The notes beneath the pieces were generated by a model. The model was not told the origin of the DNA. It searched no databases and saw nothing but the letters and a program-made list of their open reading frames with translations. Made by a program: the position numbers and the translations under genes. Below, one piece after another: positions 8,291 through 17,714 of a DNA stretch of 64,000 nt (its first letter is position 1; the number at the start of each line of letters is the position of its first letter). The DNA is from UBA7672 sp030824255 (GTDB taxonomy: Bacteria; Pseudomonadota; Alphaproteobacteria; Caulobacterales; Hyphomonadaceae): assembly GCA_942493305.1 (NCBI GenBank), contig OW818686.1, forward strand, positions 3,534,001-3,598,000. The letters run 5' to 3'.

Positions 8291-9184
8291 CTATTGCGCC
8301 GAAGCGACTTGCGTCGCGCCGGGACGCGGCAGGCTATCCAGATAGGCGCGGCCACCCTTCGTGGGGTCAGCTTGCGCGGCGGCCAGCCATGCATCGTACT
8401 GTTGCTGCGGAAGGATCCACAGCTCGATCGGCATGTTGGAGTGATCCTTGCCGCACAGTTCCGAGCACTGGCCGTAGTAGATGCCGGGCTGGTCAACCTT
8501 GAACCAGAGCTGGTTCAGGCGACCGGGAACGGCGTCAACCTTGAGCGTGAACTGGGGCATGGCCCAGGCGTGAATGACGTCACGCGCGGTGATCTTCAGA
8601 CGGACGTGACGGCCAGCCGGGGCGACCATCGGATTGTCGACCGAAAGCTTGTTGATGTCGCCACGCGCCGGCACCAGCGGACGGGTCTCGTCTCCCGGAC
8701 GCAGCATGCGGCTCTCTACGACGAACTCTTTTTCCGTGTTCTGGTTATACGTGTAATCCCAGTACCACATGTTGCCGTAGACCTTGATGTCCACGACCTG
8801 CTCTTCGGCGACCTGTTCGCCGTTGAACATCACGTCCTGTTCGTAGAGCAGCGGGAACGAGCCCTTGGCGATCCAGACAAGGATCAGCACTGGCACCACG
8901 GTCCAGATGATCTCGATCACTGTGTTGTGGCTGAATTTCTTCGGCGTCGGGTTTGCCTTCCGGTTGTACCGGATCATCACCCAGATCAGCAGCGCGGTAA
9001 CGAAGGCCGTGATCACCGCGATGATGATCAGCACCTCGTTATGGAACGCGTGCACGCGCTCCGCCGTCTCGGTGACTGCTGGCTGGAAATCAATTCCGCC
9101 AGGTGTGGGCGCCGCCCAAGCCGACCCGGCAGCCGCGAGGCTGGCCGCGCCGAGCGCCCAGAGTTTCCAAGCCCCTCTCAGCAT
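8291..9184 (-). CDS. ctaC: cytochrome c oxidase subunit II (CuA)
   Basis: A 297-residue subunit that takes electrons from cytochrome c through the binuclear CuA centre. The start at 9184 gives an N-terminal signal-like helix ending SAWAAPTPGG, followed by two TM helices and the periplasmic cupredoxin domain. The CuA ligands are in GQCSELCGKDHSNMP (CxxxCxxxH). Upstream in-frame codons reach into the divergent promoter region and lack family similarity. It is the first gene of the oxidase operon; the 164-base gap to the divergent TPR gene must hold the promoter. Confidence 0.97.
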   Translation of the reverse strand: MLRGAWKLWALGAASLAAAGSAWAAPTPGGIDFQPAVTETAERVHAFHNEVLIIIAVITAFVTALLIWVMIRYNRKANPTPKKFSHNTVIEIIWTVVPVLILVWIAKGSFPLLYEQDVMFNGEQVAEEQVVDIKVYGNMWYWDYTYNQNTEKEFVVESRMLRPGDETRPLVPARGDINKLSVDNPMVAPAGRHVRLKITARDVIHAWAMPQFTLKVDAVPGRLNQLWFKVDQPGIYYGQCSELCGKDHSNMPIELWILPQQQYDAWLAAAQADPTKGGRAYLDSLPRPGATQVASAQ

Positions 9185-9348
9185 ATTGTCCACAGCCTCC
9201 AGCCAGATGCGTGAGTTCGCGGCTTTACCGTGATACGATACCCGCCGCCACCACCACGCTTCTCCTCGCCGGGACGCATAGTGTCGCAGGCGAGCCGATT
9301 CGATTGGATGGCGCGTGGTCGCTACCAGAGGCTCAAGGAGTTGAAAAG

Positions 9349-9930
9349 ATGAGGACCCGGTTTCGATTGGGGATTTCGGCAATCTGCGTCACCCTGGCAG
9401 CGCCCTCTGCTGCAATGGCTCAGGGAGCGGTGACAGTGATCGGCGGCGGGCTGGGCCAAGCCTGCTACGAAGCCGCGGAAACGGGACGGATTCCGTCCAT
9501 TCAGGCCATGGAAATCTGCAATCTGGCGTTGGAGCAGGAACGGATGAACCGCCGCGACAAGGCGGCGACTCACACCAATCGCGGCATCCTGCACATGCGA
9601 GCAGGCAATAACACCAAGGCGATGTGGGACTATCAGAAGAGCCTGAACCTGCTGCCTGACCTTAAGGAAGCGAAGGTCAATCTCGGAGCCGCCTACTACA
9701 ATCTGAGGCGGTATCCGGAGGCCCTCGTCGCCCTCAACGAAGGGGTGAGCTCCGAGTCGGTAAACGCTCGGGCTATCGGCCACTACAACCGGGGCCTGAC
9801 CCACGAGAAGCTTGGCGATATCCAGAAAGCCTATGAGGACTTCCGGATGGCGCTGACACTGGAGCCAACCTTCAAGCAGGCCGAAGCCCAGATGAGCCGG
9901 TTTGCTGTTGTTCCCGCATCGGGAAGCTGA
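9349..9930 (+). CDS. exported TPR-repeat protein
   Basis: A 193-residue protein beginning with a classical signal peptide (MRTRFRLGISAICVTLAAPSAAMAQ), so it is probably periplasmic. About three tetratricopeptide repeats are visible, for example THTNRGILHMRAGNNTKAMWDYQKSL-type and GHYNRGLTHEKLGDIQKAYEDF-type units cut here to their recognisable cores. The ATG at 9349 is preceded by AAGGAG (9335-9340) at good spacing. The role is unknown; TPR proteins mediate protein contacts. It is transcribed divergently from ctaC. Confidence 0.88.
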   Translation: MRTRFRLGISAICVTLAAPSAAMAQGAVTVIGGGLGQACYEAAETGRIPSIQAMEICNLALEQERMNRRDKAATHTNRGILHMRAGNNTKAMWDYQKSLNLLPDLKEAKVNLGAAYYNLRRYPEALVALNEGVSSESVNARAIGHYNRGLTHEKLGDIQKAYEDFRMALTLEPTFKQAEAQMSRFAVVPASGS

Positions 9931-10012
9931 ACTCGGGCTGCGATTGCGTTGTCAGAGCCCACGACGCGCCCCTATCTAGGGAAAGTGTCCGACTTTTCCG
10001 GAGAAGTGCGCC

Positions 10013-11431
10013 ATGACCGACCGTAGCCTGATGGAAGAGGCGGGAATTGGCATTTCAAAAGCCGCCTCCATCCTGGACGAAGCGCTGGATGGCGCCGAGG
10101 ACGGCGAAATCTATGCCGAATCCGTCCGCTCCGAGAGCTTCCTGTTCGATGACGGGAGACTGAAGTCGGCCTCCTACGACAGTGGACAGGGTTTCGGCCT
10201 GCGGGTCGTGTCCGGCGAAACCACGGGTTACGCTCACGCCAGCGAGATTTCCGAAGCGGCGCTGCGGCGCGCGGGAACCTCCGCATCAGCGGCAAAACGC
10301 GGCCGGACGGGTTCGCTCGCCCTTGGGCCAACGCCCACGAATCGTCGGCTCTACGCCGACATCGACCCCACCGCCTCCCCCGACTTCGTGACCAAGACCG
10401 GCCTGCTCGCCGAGATCGACGCCTGGTGCCGGGCGCGCGATCCGCGCGTGGTGCAGGTGTCGGTGTCGCTGGCGGGCTCGCGTACAGCTGTGGAAATCAT
10501 CCGCGCCGGCGGCGCCAGTGTCGCCGAGGCGCGCCCACTGGTGCGCGTGAACATCGCCGTGACGCTCGAGAAGGATGGCCGCCGTGAAACCGGATCGGCA
10601 GGCGCGGGCGGTCGCGCCGGATATGAGGAATGGATCCAGCCGGATCGCTGGAAGGGTCTGGCGGAGCGCGCTCTGCGCAAGGCGGAGATCAATCTCGAAG
10701 CCATCCCTGCCCCTGCCGGCGAGATGGAAGTGGCCCTCGGGCCGGGCTGGACGGGCGTACTGCTGCATGAAGCCGTGGGCCATGGACTCGAAGGCGACTT
10801 CAACCGCAAGGGCTCGTCGGTCTATTCCAATCGCATCGGCGAGCAGGTGATGGCCAAGGGCGTGACCATCGTGGACGACGGCACGATCGCCAACCGTCGC
10901 GGCTCGCTGTCGTTCGACGATGAGGGCACGCAGACGCAGCGCACGGTGCTGGTCGAGGACGGGCGACTGGTCGGCTACATGCAGGATCGCCTGAACTCGC
11001 GCTTGATGGGCGTGCCGGCGACGGGCAATGGCCGCCGCGAAAGTTATGCCTCGACGCCTATGCCACGCATGACGAACACCTTCATGACGGGCGGCACGCA
11101 TGATCCCGAAGAGATCGTGCGCTCGATCAAGAAGGGCATCTGGGCCGTCGATTTTGGCGGCGGCCAGGTGGACATCACCAACGGCCAGTTCGTGTTCCAG
11201 TGCACCGAAGCCTACCTTGTCGAGAACGGCAAAGTGGGCGCGCCCGTGAAGAACGCCACGCTGATCGGCCACGGCCCGACCGTGATGAACAACATCTCGA
11301 TGGTCGGAAACGACTTCGCGATGGACGATGGCGTCGGCACCTGCGGCAAGGGCGGCCAGTCCGTGCCGGTGGGCGTGGGCCAGCCTTCCCTGCGGATCGA
11401 CAAGATCACCGTGGGCGGCGCGAACGTCTAG
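10013..11431 (+). CDS. tldD: metalloprotease TldD
   Basis: A 472-residue subunit of the TldD/TldE (PmbA) peptidase, which degrades unfolded peptides and matures some modified peptides. The zinc motif HExxxH is present (His252, Glu253, His257 in HEAVGHGLEGD), which distinguishes TldD from its inactive partner TldE. The C-terminal half follows the family closely (NRRGSLSFDDEGTQ, MGVPATGNGRRESY). Length fits. No tldE is in the window. The gene stands alone and ends at a bidirectional terminator. Confidence 0.97.
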   Translation: MTDRSLMEEAGIGISKAASILDEALDGAEDGEIYAESVRSESFLFDDGRLKSASYDSGQGFGLRVVSGETTGYAHASEISEAALRRAGTSASAAKRGRTGSLALGPTPTNRRLYADIDPTASPDFVTKTGLLAEIDAWCRARDPRVVQVSVSLAGSRTAVEIIRAGGASVAEARPLVRVNIAVTLEKDGRRETGSAGAGGRAGYEEWIQPDRWKGLAERALRKAEINLEAIPAPAGEMEVALGPGWTGVLLHEAVGHGLEGDFNRKGSSVYSNRIGEQVMAKGVTIVDDGTIANRRGSLSFDDEGTQTQRTVLVEDGRLVGYMQDRLNSRLMGVPATGNGRRESYASTPMPRMTNTFMTGGTHDPEEIVRSIKKGIWAVDFGGGQVDITNGQFVFQCTEAYLVENGKVGAPVKNATLIGHGPTVMNNISMVGNDFAMDDGVGTCGKGGQSVPVGVGQPSLRIDKITVGGANV

Positions 11432-11452
11432 TCAGTCCTCGCCTTTAGACCA

Positions 11453-11489
11453 AAAGCGGCGCTCCTCATCGGAGCGCCGCTTTCATTTT
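11453..11489. terminator. bidirectional rho-independent terminator
   Basis: A 13-bp stem starts at AAAGCGGCGCTCC (11453-11465), with loop TCATC and the complementary arm to 11483, then CATTTTG. A-rich bases upstream make it usable in both directions. It lies 22 bases after tldD and 15 bases before the end of the convergent POT transporter gene. Confidence 0.88.
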
Positions 11490-11503
11490 GTATGCTGCTT
11501 CGA

Positions 11504-13351
11504 TTACTCGGCCGCCTGCGGCGCAGGCGTTTCGCCGTCTTTCGGCTTGTCCTTCAGATGCGCCAGCTTGTTCAGGAACGGGCTGGCGATGCCAAGCGCC
11601 ACGCCGATGCCGATGCCCCACAGGCCAACACTGGTGAACACCTCGCCGTAGGTTTTCAGCGCAAGTTCCGGATCGAGCACCTGCCCGCCGACAGTTTCCT
11701 GCGCCGTCAGCTTGGTGATCTGCGCCTGCACCGCCTGCGCGATGGACGAGCCGAGATACCATGTCGCCATCATGGTCGCAGCGATCGGCGCCGGCGTCAG
11801 CTTGGTCATTGCCGAAAGCCCGACCGGCGACAGGAACAGCTCACCCGTCGTGTGCAGCAGATAGAGCAGGATGAGGAAGATCAGCGGAACCTTGAAGCTT
11901 TCGTCGGCATACTGGATGCCCCAGACAAGCACGAGGAAGCCCGCGCCGACCTGGATCAGCCCGAGCGCGAACTTGAAGGCGTCGCCAGGATCCCGCTTGT
12001 GTCGTCCGAGCCAGGTCCACATCGCCGCGAACATTGGTGCGAAGATCAGGATGAAGGCGCCGTTGAAGCTCTGCGTCTGACCGGACGTGACGCAAGAGCC
12101 GGCGATGCAAAGCTGCGATGACCGTTCAGAGAATTGCGACAGCGCAGAACCTGCCAATTCGAACAGTGTGAAGAACACCACCGATGCCAGCACGAGGATG
12201 ATCGCGAGGATCAGCTTGCCCGTCTCGGCGAGCGTCGCCTTCGTGATCATGTAGTAGACAAAGAATGCCAGCATCCCGAACGACGCGATGGTGAGCGCGG
12301 TGTTCACGATCGGCTCGCGCTGAACGAGCAGCCAGACGAGGCCCACGCTGAGGATGGCGACGATATAGATCAGCCATTCGCGGTTGATCGGGCCAAAGAG
12401 CGGCTTCTTCAGCAACTCAGGATTGGGCGGCAGGCCAAGCTCGGCCGGAAGCTGGGCCGGGCCTGGCGTGAAGAACAGGATGCGGCGGCGCACGAACACC
12501 AACCAGCCAAACAGCATGCCGACGCCGGCAGCGCCAAAGCCCCATGCCCAGCCAAACTCCGCACCCAGCCAAGCGCAGCCGACCTGCGCCCAGAACGCGC
12601 CGAGGTTGATCCCGTAGTAATACAGCGAGAATCCGCCATCGCGGCGCGGATCGTCCTTGGTGTAGAGCTGGCCGACCTGCGTGGCGAGGTTAGCCTTCAG
12701 GAAGCCGACCCCCATGATGATCAGCGACAGGGCAAGGAAGAACGCGCCCATGTAGAAGGGCTGCTGTCCCTCGACGAGCATCTGATAGCCGTCGACAGCA
12801 GGTGTTTCCGGATCGTCGACCGGGATGATGTTCGGGAGCGCGGGCGAGCCTGCGTAGCCCTTGATCTCCATGCCGCCTTCGGCCGGGCCAAACTCGTAGC
12901 GCTGGCCTTCGATTACGACCCACGCCTGGCGCTTGTCCTGCCTGCCCTCGGCAGCGATGTCGTAGCGCTGCCCTTCATAGACGAGCACGTTGCGCGCGGG
13001 TTCCTGCTCGATCGCCATCGTCAGGTGGCCCGCCACCAGCAGAAGCGCTCCGAACGCCACAGCCTTGGTCGTGCCGAGATAACGGTCAGCCAGCATGCCG
13101 CCGATCAGCGGCAGCAGGTAAACCAGCGAGGTGTAGGAGCCATACTGGCCGGACGCAGCCTCATCCGAAAACAGGAAGTGCTGGGTCATGTAGACGAACA
13201 GGATTGTTCGCATGCCGTAGTAGGAGAAGCGCTCCCACATCTCGGTGAAGAAGATGATGTGCAGACCCTTGGGCTGTCTTCGCAGCTGCAGGATGACCGG
13301 GAAGCCCGTGACAACAGTGATCACGATCCCGACGATGAAGATGATATCCAT
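11504..13351 (-). CDS. POT/PTR family proton-dependent oligopeptide transporter
   Basis: A 615-residue inner-membrane transporter of the major facilitator superfamily that takes up di- and tripeptides with protons. The PTR2 signature is at the N-terminus (HIIFFTEMWERFSYYGMR, containing the ExxER proton/substrate motif). About fourteen TM helices are apparent. A polar loop of roughly 80 residues (EPARNVLVYEGQRYDI...) lies between early helices and is unusual for short bacterial members. I chose the ATG at 13351 (MDIIFIVGIV) because GCGAGGG precedes it at good spacing. Confidence 0.93.
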   Translation of the reverse strand: MDIIFIVGIVITVVTGFPVILQLRRQPKGLHIIFFTEMWERFSYYGMRTILFVYMTQHFLFSDEAASGQYGSYTSLVYLLPLIGGMLADRYLGTTKAVAFGALLLVAGHLTMAIEQEPARNVLVYEGQRYDIAAEGRQDKRQAWVVIEGQRYEFGPAEGGMEIKGYAGSPALPNIIPVDDPETPAVDGYQMLVEGQQPFYMGAFFLALSLIIMGVGFLKANLATQVGQLYTKDDPRRDGGFSLYYYGINLGAFWAQVGCAWLGAEFGWAWGFGAAGVGMLFGWLVFVRRRILFFTPGPAQLPAELGLPPNPELLKKPLFGPINREWLIYIVAILSVGLVWLLVQREPIVNTALTIASFGMLAFFVYYMITKATLAETGKLILAIILVLASVVFFTLFELAGSALSQFSERSSQLCIAGSCVTSGQTQSFNGAFILIFAPMFAAMWTWLGRHKRDPGDAFKFALGLIQVGAGFLVLVWGIQYADESFKVPLIFLILLYLLHTTGELFLSPVGLSAMTKLTPAPIAATMMATWYLGSSIAQAVQAQITKLTAQETVGGQVLDPELALKTYGEVFTSVGLWGIGIGVALGIASPFLNKLAHLKDKPKDGETPAPQAAE

Positions 13352-13438
13352 GCAGCCCTCGCCCAAATGCCCTTGCCGGGTCTGAGCGATCATCAACACA
13401 CGGGTAGCGCAGGCTCAAGCCCTCGAATCGCGAGACGC

Positions 13439-13484
13439 GAGGCAGGTTTTGCCTCAATGGCCCGATGAGAGGCGGTTTGCCTCT
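13439..13484. repeat. two tandem hairpins with identical loops after gshA
   Basis: Hairpin one (13439-13455) has arms GAGGCA/TGCCTC. Hairpin two (13468-13484) has arms AGAGGC/GCCTCT. Both enclose the same five-base loop, GGTTT on the plus strand and AAACC on the gshA mRNA strand. Hairpin two overlaps the gshA stop codon. There is no U-tract, so a simple terminator is unlikely. The symmetry is seen directly; the function is unknown. Confidence 0.6.
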
Positions 13485-14859
13485 AGTAACGCTCCTCGCG
13501 GAACGCCGGGGCGAGCTGGCGGCCCCACGGCCCATGATACCTTGTAAGCAGGTGGTCGGCGGCGGTGAGGCCTGAGTCGGCGATCTGCTGGAGATCGGTC
13601 AGGAACACCGTCTCGTCCCTGCCCGCACCGTTCAGTTTCGCGCGGCGCGCGAGGCCGGCAGCGGAAATGGCGACGGCCTGCTTGGCCAGCGCCTGCGCCG
13701 TCGTATTGCGCACAGGCGTTTTCAGGCCAAGGAACGGAACCGCGGACCGGAACGCCTGACGCTCAACGGCGGTCAGGTCCTTCACAAGCTCCCAAGCAGC
13801 GTCGAGCGCCACGTCGTCGTAAAGCAGGCCGACCCAGAAAGCCGACAGCGCGGAAATCTTCGGCTGCAGGCCAACGTCGGCGCCGCGCATTTCGAGGAAC
13901 GTCTTCAGGCGAACCTCGGGGAAGATTGTCGAGAGATGATCGTCGAAATCGTCCATCGCCGGACGTTCGCCCGGCAGGATGGGAAGCTTGCCATCCATGA
14001 AGTCGCGGAAGGACAGCCCAGAGGCGTCGATATACTTCCCTTCCCGGCGCACGAAATACATCGGCACGTCGAGCGCGTAGTCCACGTACTGCTCGAAGCC
14101 GAAACCCTGTTCGAATGCGAAAGGCAGCATTCCGGTGCGATCCGGGTCCGTGTCCGACCAAACGTGCGAGCGATAGGACAGGAAGCCGTTTGTACGATTT
14201 TCGGCAAAAGGCGAGTTCGCGAACAACGCCGTGGCGACAGGCTGCAGCGCAAGGCTTACACGCAGCTTTTTCACCATGTCAGCTTCGGAGCTGAAATCGA
14301 GATTGGTCTGCACGGTACAGGAGCGGAACATCATTTGCCGCCCGAGACGGCCGACCTTCTCCATGTATGCTTTCATGATGCCATAGCGTCCCTTGGGCAT
14401 CATGGGCGTCTCTTCAAACGACCAGATTGGCGAGAAGCCGAGGCCAAGAAAGGCGACGCCCATCGGCTCAGCAACGGCTTTTGTTTCGCGCAGGTGTTCG
14501 GTCAGTTCGTCATCCGTCTCGTGGATCGTTTCAACCGGCGCGCCTGACAATTCGAACTGGCCGCCGGGCTCAAGGCTGAGGCTGGCGCCATCGCGCTTGC
14601 CGCCAATGATGAAGTCGCCTTCGAGGATCGGCGCCCAGCCAAACTGCGAGGACATGCCTTCAAGCAGCGCGCGGACAGATGCTGGGCCTTCATAGGGAAG
14701 CGGGCGAAGCGTCTTCTCGACGAAGCCGAACTTCTCGTGCTCGGTGCCGATTCGCCATTGCGACTTCGGCTTTGACCCACTGGCCAGGCGCTCAACAAGT
14801 TCGCGTTTGCTGCCGATCCGCGGCGCGGTCTCGTCGATGTCGCGCGTTGGTGTGGTCAT
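13483..14859 (-). CDS. gshA: glutamate-cysteine ligase
   Basis: A 458-residue enzyme joining glutamate and cysteine with ATP, the first step of glutathione synthesis. It belongs to the plant/alphaproteobacterial type, shown by the N-terminal GTEHEKFGF and the central segment LEPGGQFELSGAP. The glycine-rich and Arg-containing core (MMFRSCTVQTNLDFSSEADM) is conserved. It lies 117 bases downstream of rsmE on the same strand, an arrangement common in alphaproteobacteria. Confidence 0.96.
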   Translation of the reverse strand: MTTPTRDIDETAPRIGSKRELVERLASGSKPKSQWRIGTEHEKFGFVEKTLRPLPYEGPASVRALLEGMSSQFGWAPILEGDFIIGGKRDGASLSLEPGGQFELSGAPVETIHETDDELTEHLRETKAVAEPMGVAFLGLGFSPIWSFEETPMMPKGRYGIMKAYMEKVGRLGRQMMFRSCTVQTNLDFSSEADMVKKLRVSLALQPVATALFANSPFAENRTNGFLSYRSHVWSDTDPDRTGMLPFAFEQGFGFEQYVDYALDVPMYFVRREGKYIDASGLSFRDFMDGKLPILPGERPAMDDFDDHLSTIFPEVRLKTFLEMRGADVGLQPKISALSAFWVGLLYDDVALDAAWELVKDLTAVERQAFRSAVPFLGLKTPVRNTTAQALAKQAVAISAAGLARRAKLNGAGRDETVFLTDLQQIADSGLTAADHLLTRYHGPWGRQLAPAFREERY

Positions 14860-14976
14860 GCACAGCGTCCCGGGCCGGTCGTCCTCCAGCCAGATAGGTG
14901 CGCCGGATTACGGGCGCCAGCAGGGCCCGTCAAATGTTCCAATTGTGAAGGAAAACTATCGCTCCCGTCAGGAAAG

Positions 14977-15744
14977 CTACGCGCGCCAGTCGCCGCGAAC
15001 GGCCTGCCACAGCGATAGTGCCGCCGCCGCAGCGGTCTCGGCCCGCAGGATGCGGGGGCCAAGCCCTACTGGGCGAACGAAAGGAAGCTCGCGCAGGCGC
15101 TTTCGCTCCGCTGTGGAGAAGCCGCCCTCGGGTCCAACAAGGATCGCCGCAGGGCCATCCGGGAGGCCGCGCAGCACATCCGCCATCGGAATTGCCTTGC
15201 CTGCCTCTCCGCCCCAGGGGCGGCCCTGATCGTCGCCCGCTTCGTCGGCAAAGATCAGGATGCGGTCGTCGGACCATTGTTGCAGCACTGTGTGCAGCTT
15301 GATGGCTTCCCTTACGGGTGGAACGTCCAGCCGCTCGGTCTGCTCGGCGGCTTCGATGGCCAGACGCTGCAGGCGATCAACCCGCACAGTGTCGGCGTCG
15401 GTGCGTTCGGTCAGGACCGGAAGAATCTCAGCGGCGCCGAGTTCCACGGCCTTTTCGACCAGAAAGTCAGTGCGGGCTTTCTTGAGGGGCGCGAACAGCA
15501 ACCAGAGGTCTGGAACCGCCGCCTGCTCGCGGACCCGTGCGGACAGGCGCAGGCTGGCAGTCGATTTCGTGCTTCCGGTTAGGGCCGCTTCGAATTCACC
15601 GTGGCGGCCATTGAACACCCGGACGGGGTCGCCAGCCTCCAGACGCATCACGCGTGTGAGGTAATGTGCCTGGTCTCCGTCGAGGACCAGATCCCCGCCC
15701 TCGGCCAGGTCCGGGGCGACATACAGCCGGGGTGTCGCGCTCAT
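14977..15744 (-). CDS. rsmE: 16S rRNA m3U1498 methyltransferase
   Basis: A 255-residue SPOUT-class methyltransferase that methylates N3 of U1498 of 16S rRNA using SAM. The PUA-like N-terminus reads DQAHYLTRVMRLEAGD. The knotted C-terminal domain carries ILVGPEGGFSTAER and the late LGPRILRAETAA, both diagnostic. It is divergent from ubiA with only 44 bases between the starts, and is followed by gshA. Confidence 0.97.
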   Translation of the reverse strand: MSATPRLYVAPDLAEGGDLVLDGDQAHYLTRVMRLEAGDPVRVFNGRHGEFEAALTGSTKSTASLRLSARVREQAAVPDLWLLFAPLKKARTDFLVEKAVELGAAEILPVLTERTDADTVRVDRLQRLAIEAAEQTERLDVPPVREAIKLHTVLQQWSDDRILIFADEAGDDQGRPWGGEAGKAIPMADVLRGLPDGPAAILVGPEGGFSTAERKRLRELPFVRPVGLGPRILRAETAAAAALSLWQAVRGDWRA

Positions 15745-15788
15745 GCCCCTGCGCTATAGCGGTCCGGCTTATCTGCCAAGGACCACAC

Positions 15789-16718
15789 GTGACCGATCCG
15801 AACGCCATGACAACCCCAGCCGACGCTTTGCGCGGATCATGGGTGATGCGAGCGCCGGCTTTCGCACAGCCCTATCTGCAGCTGTCGCGATATGACCGTC
15901 CCGCGGGATTCTGGCTGTTGGCGCTTCCGTGCCTGATCGGCCTGGTGCTGGCGCGGACCGAGTACGGGCTGATTGCCCAGGATGGGTGGCTGGCGCTGCT
16001 GTTCATCGTCGGCGCGGTGGCGATGCGAGGTGCGGGTTGCACGTACAACGACATTCTCGACCGCGACATCGATGCGAAGGTCGCGCGGACAGCGTTGCGG
16101 CCCCTGCCCTCAGGGCGGGTATCGGTGAAACAGGCCTGGGCGTGGCTGCTGGCACAGTGCGCAGTGGGGCTGGGCGTGCTGCTCTGCCTTCCCGATCTGG
16201 CGAAGCTTGTAGCGCTGGGCGCCGTCCCCATGGTGGCGCTCTATCCGCTGATGAAGCGGATCACGTGGTGGCCGCAAATCTGGCTGGGACTGACTTTCAA
16301 TTGGGGGGCGCTGGTTGCGGCGGCGGCGGTACGCGGCGAGATTACGTTGGCCGACTGGCTGCTCTATGCGGCGCTGGCGTTCTGGACGCTGGGATATGAC
16401 ACGATCTACGCGATCCAGGATCGCGAGGACGATGCGCTGATCGGCGTCCGCTCGACAGCGCGGCGGTTCGGTCGACAGGTAAAGCCGGCGGTGACGGCAA
16501 TCTACCTCATCACGATCGGCCTTTGCGCCGGGGCAGGCTTCGTCACGGAGGGCTGGCTGGGCGCTGCGATGACCCTTCCCTTCGCTCTGCACCTTCTGCA
16601 ACAGGCGGCCCGTCTGGATCCGAACAACGGCGACCGGGCGCTGGTGCTTTTCCGCGCCAACCGGGAGGCAGGCATTTTGTTGCTTGCAGGCTGGGCCTTC
16701 ATAGCTCTGCCGATTTGA
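15789..16718 (+). CDS. ubiA: 4-hydroxybenzoate polyprenyltransferase
   Basis: A 309-residue membrane enzyme that attaches the polyprenyl tail to 4-hydroxybenzoate in ubiquinone synthesis. The first aspartate-rich motif is NDILDRDID (Asn87, Asp88, Asp91, Asp95) and the second is YDTIYAIQDREDD. Multiple TM helices follow. I favour the GTG at 15789 because AAGGA (15778-15782) precedes it; an ATG six codons later (15807) is the alternative. Confidence 0.96.
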   Translation: MTDPNAMTTPADALRGSWVMRAPAFAQPYLQLSRYDRPAGFWLLALPCLIGLVLARTEYGLIAQDGWLALLFIVGAVAMRGAGCTYNDILDRDIDAKVARTALRPLPSGRVSVKQAWAWLLAQCAVGLGVLLCLPDLAKLVALGAVPMVALYPLMKRITWWPQIWLGLTFNWGALVAAAAVRGEITLADWLLYAALAFWTLGYDTIYAIQDREDDALIGVRSTARRFGRQVKPAVTAIYLITIGLCAGAGFVTEGWLGAAMTLPFALHLLQQAARLDPNNGDRALVLFRANREAGILLLAGWAFIALPI

Positions 16719-16726
16719 GCCATGGT

Positions 16727-16747
16727 CTCCCGACAGTGTCACGGGAG
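16727..16747 (+). promoter_or_regulatory. hairpin covering the Shine-Dalgarno of the next gene
   Basis: CTCCCG (16727-16732) pairs with CGGGAG (16742-16747) across a nine-base loop. The right arm contains the GGGAG that serves the TTG start at 16755. Folding would hide the ribosome site, so translation may be low or coupled to ubiA, whose stop is nine bases upstream. This is inference from pairing alone. Confidence 0.45.
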
Positions 16748-16754
16748 CTGACCT

Positions 16755-17714
16755 TTGAGCGACGAGCCAGTCAATAACGGCAATGACGCCGACAAGCCGG
16801 TCGCCAAGGCCAAGGTGAACCCGGTGTTCTTCGCCGCGCCAGCGGTCGCCATCGGGGCGTCCCTGCTGGCCGTGATGATCTCGACGAACAACAACGACAC
16901 CGATCGGCCCGGAACCAGCGCGCCGGACGAAATCGTCAGTGCACAATCAACGACGCCAGGTCAGCCGGGCTCGCCGGACGTTCCAACACCGCCGGAGCCA
17001 GGCACAACCGTCGCAACAGCTGGTGGCGCGATTGCCTTCGATGACCCGACGCTGAGCTATAGCGCTGCTTTCCCGCCGGGATCTGCCGACGACCCGGTGC
17101 TGCAGCCGCTGCGTGCGGACGCTTTGGCGCATCTCGAGAAATCGAAAGTCGCCGCGCGCGAGGACTTCGCGCAACGCAAGCAGATGGGCGCCATCGAAAT
17201 GGCGTGGGAAGTCCAGACGACGTGGAGCTATACGGCCAAGGCAGGCGGCATCGTCAGCCTGCAGGGCGAACAGTACGAGTTCACCGGCGGCGCGCATGGC
17301 ATGACCATGACCGGCACGCACATCGCCCGCGCCGGAACCGGCGAGGAGCTGACCTTCAACGGCATGCTGCAGGCCAACCGCAATCCCTCGCCCGCCCTGG
17401 TGATCGGCATCTGCGAGGCGCTGAAGAAGGCGAAGCTCGACGCGATCGGCTCCGCAACCATCTATGACGAGCCGATCGTCTGCGCCGGGCCCAAGGCCAA
17501 CATGAAGATCGACGAAGCAAAGATCGCGCTCGCCCCGTCCACCGAGGCGGACAGGTTTGGCGGCGTGTTCGTCTATTTCGACCCCTACGCTGTCGGCTCC
17601 TATGCCGAAGGACCCTACACGCTGACCATTCCCCAAGTGGTGTTCCGCGAGGACCTGCAGAAAGAGTTCCAGCCGCTTTTCGCGGGCGCCGTCCCACCGC
17701 AGGCCGACAACTAG
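16755..17714 (+). CDS. membrane-anchored DUF4163/DUF3298-like protein
   Basis: A 319-residue protein. An N-terminal charged stretch is followed by one hydrophobic segment (about residues 24-37), then a Thr/Pro-rich linker (to about 90) and an extracytoplasmic domain. The sequence GEQYEFTGGAHGMTMT is the signature of DUF4163/DUF3298 proteins (RsiV-like fold, related to lysozyme-binding domains). Start is a TTG at 16755 with GGGAG seven bases upstream; no closer ATG fits. Function is unknown; a cell-envelope role is inferred. Confidence 0.82.
   Translation: MSDEPVNNGNDADKPVAKAKVNPVFFAAPAVAIGASLLAVMISTNNNDTDRPGTSAPDEIVSAQSTTPGQPGSPDVPTPPEPGTTVATAGGAIAFDDPTLSYSAAFPPGSADDPVLQPLRADALAHLEKSKVAAREDFAQRKQMGAIEMAWEVQTTWSYTAKAGGIVSLQGEQYEFTGGAHGMTMTGTHIARAGTGEELTFNGMLQANRNPSPALVIGICEALKKAKLDAIGSATIYDEPIVCAGPKANMKIDEAKIALAPSTEADRFGGVFVYFDPYAVGSYAEGPYTLTIPQVVFREDLQKEFQPLFAGAVPPQADN

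Noticed and set aside
12134..13468. A 444-codon plus-strand frame opposite the POT transporter
   Set aside because: Composition is that of an antisense frame, and the transporter on the other strand is unambiguous.
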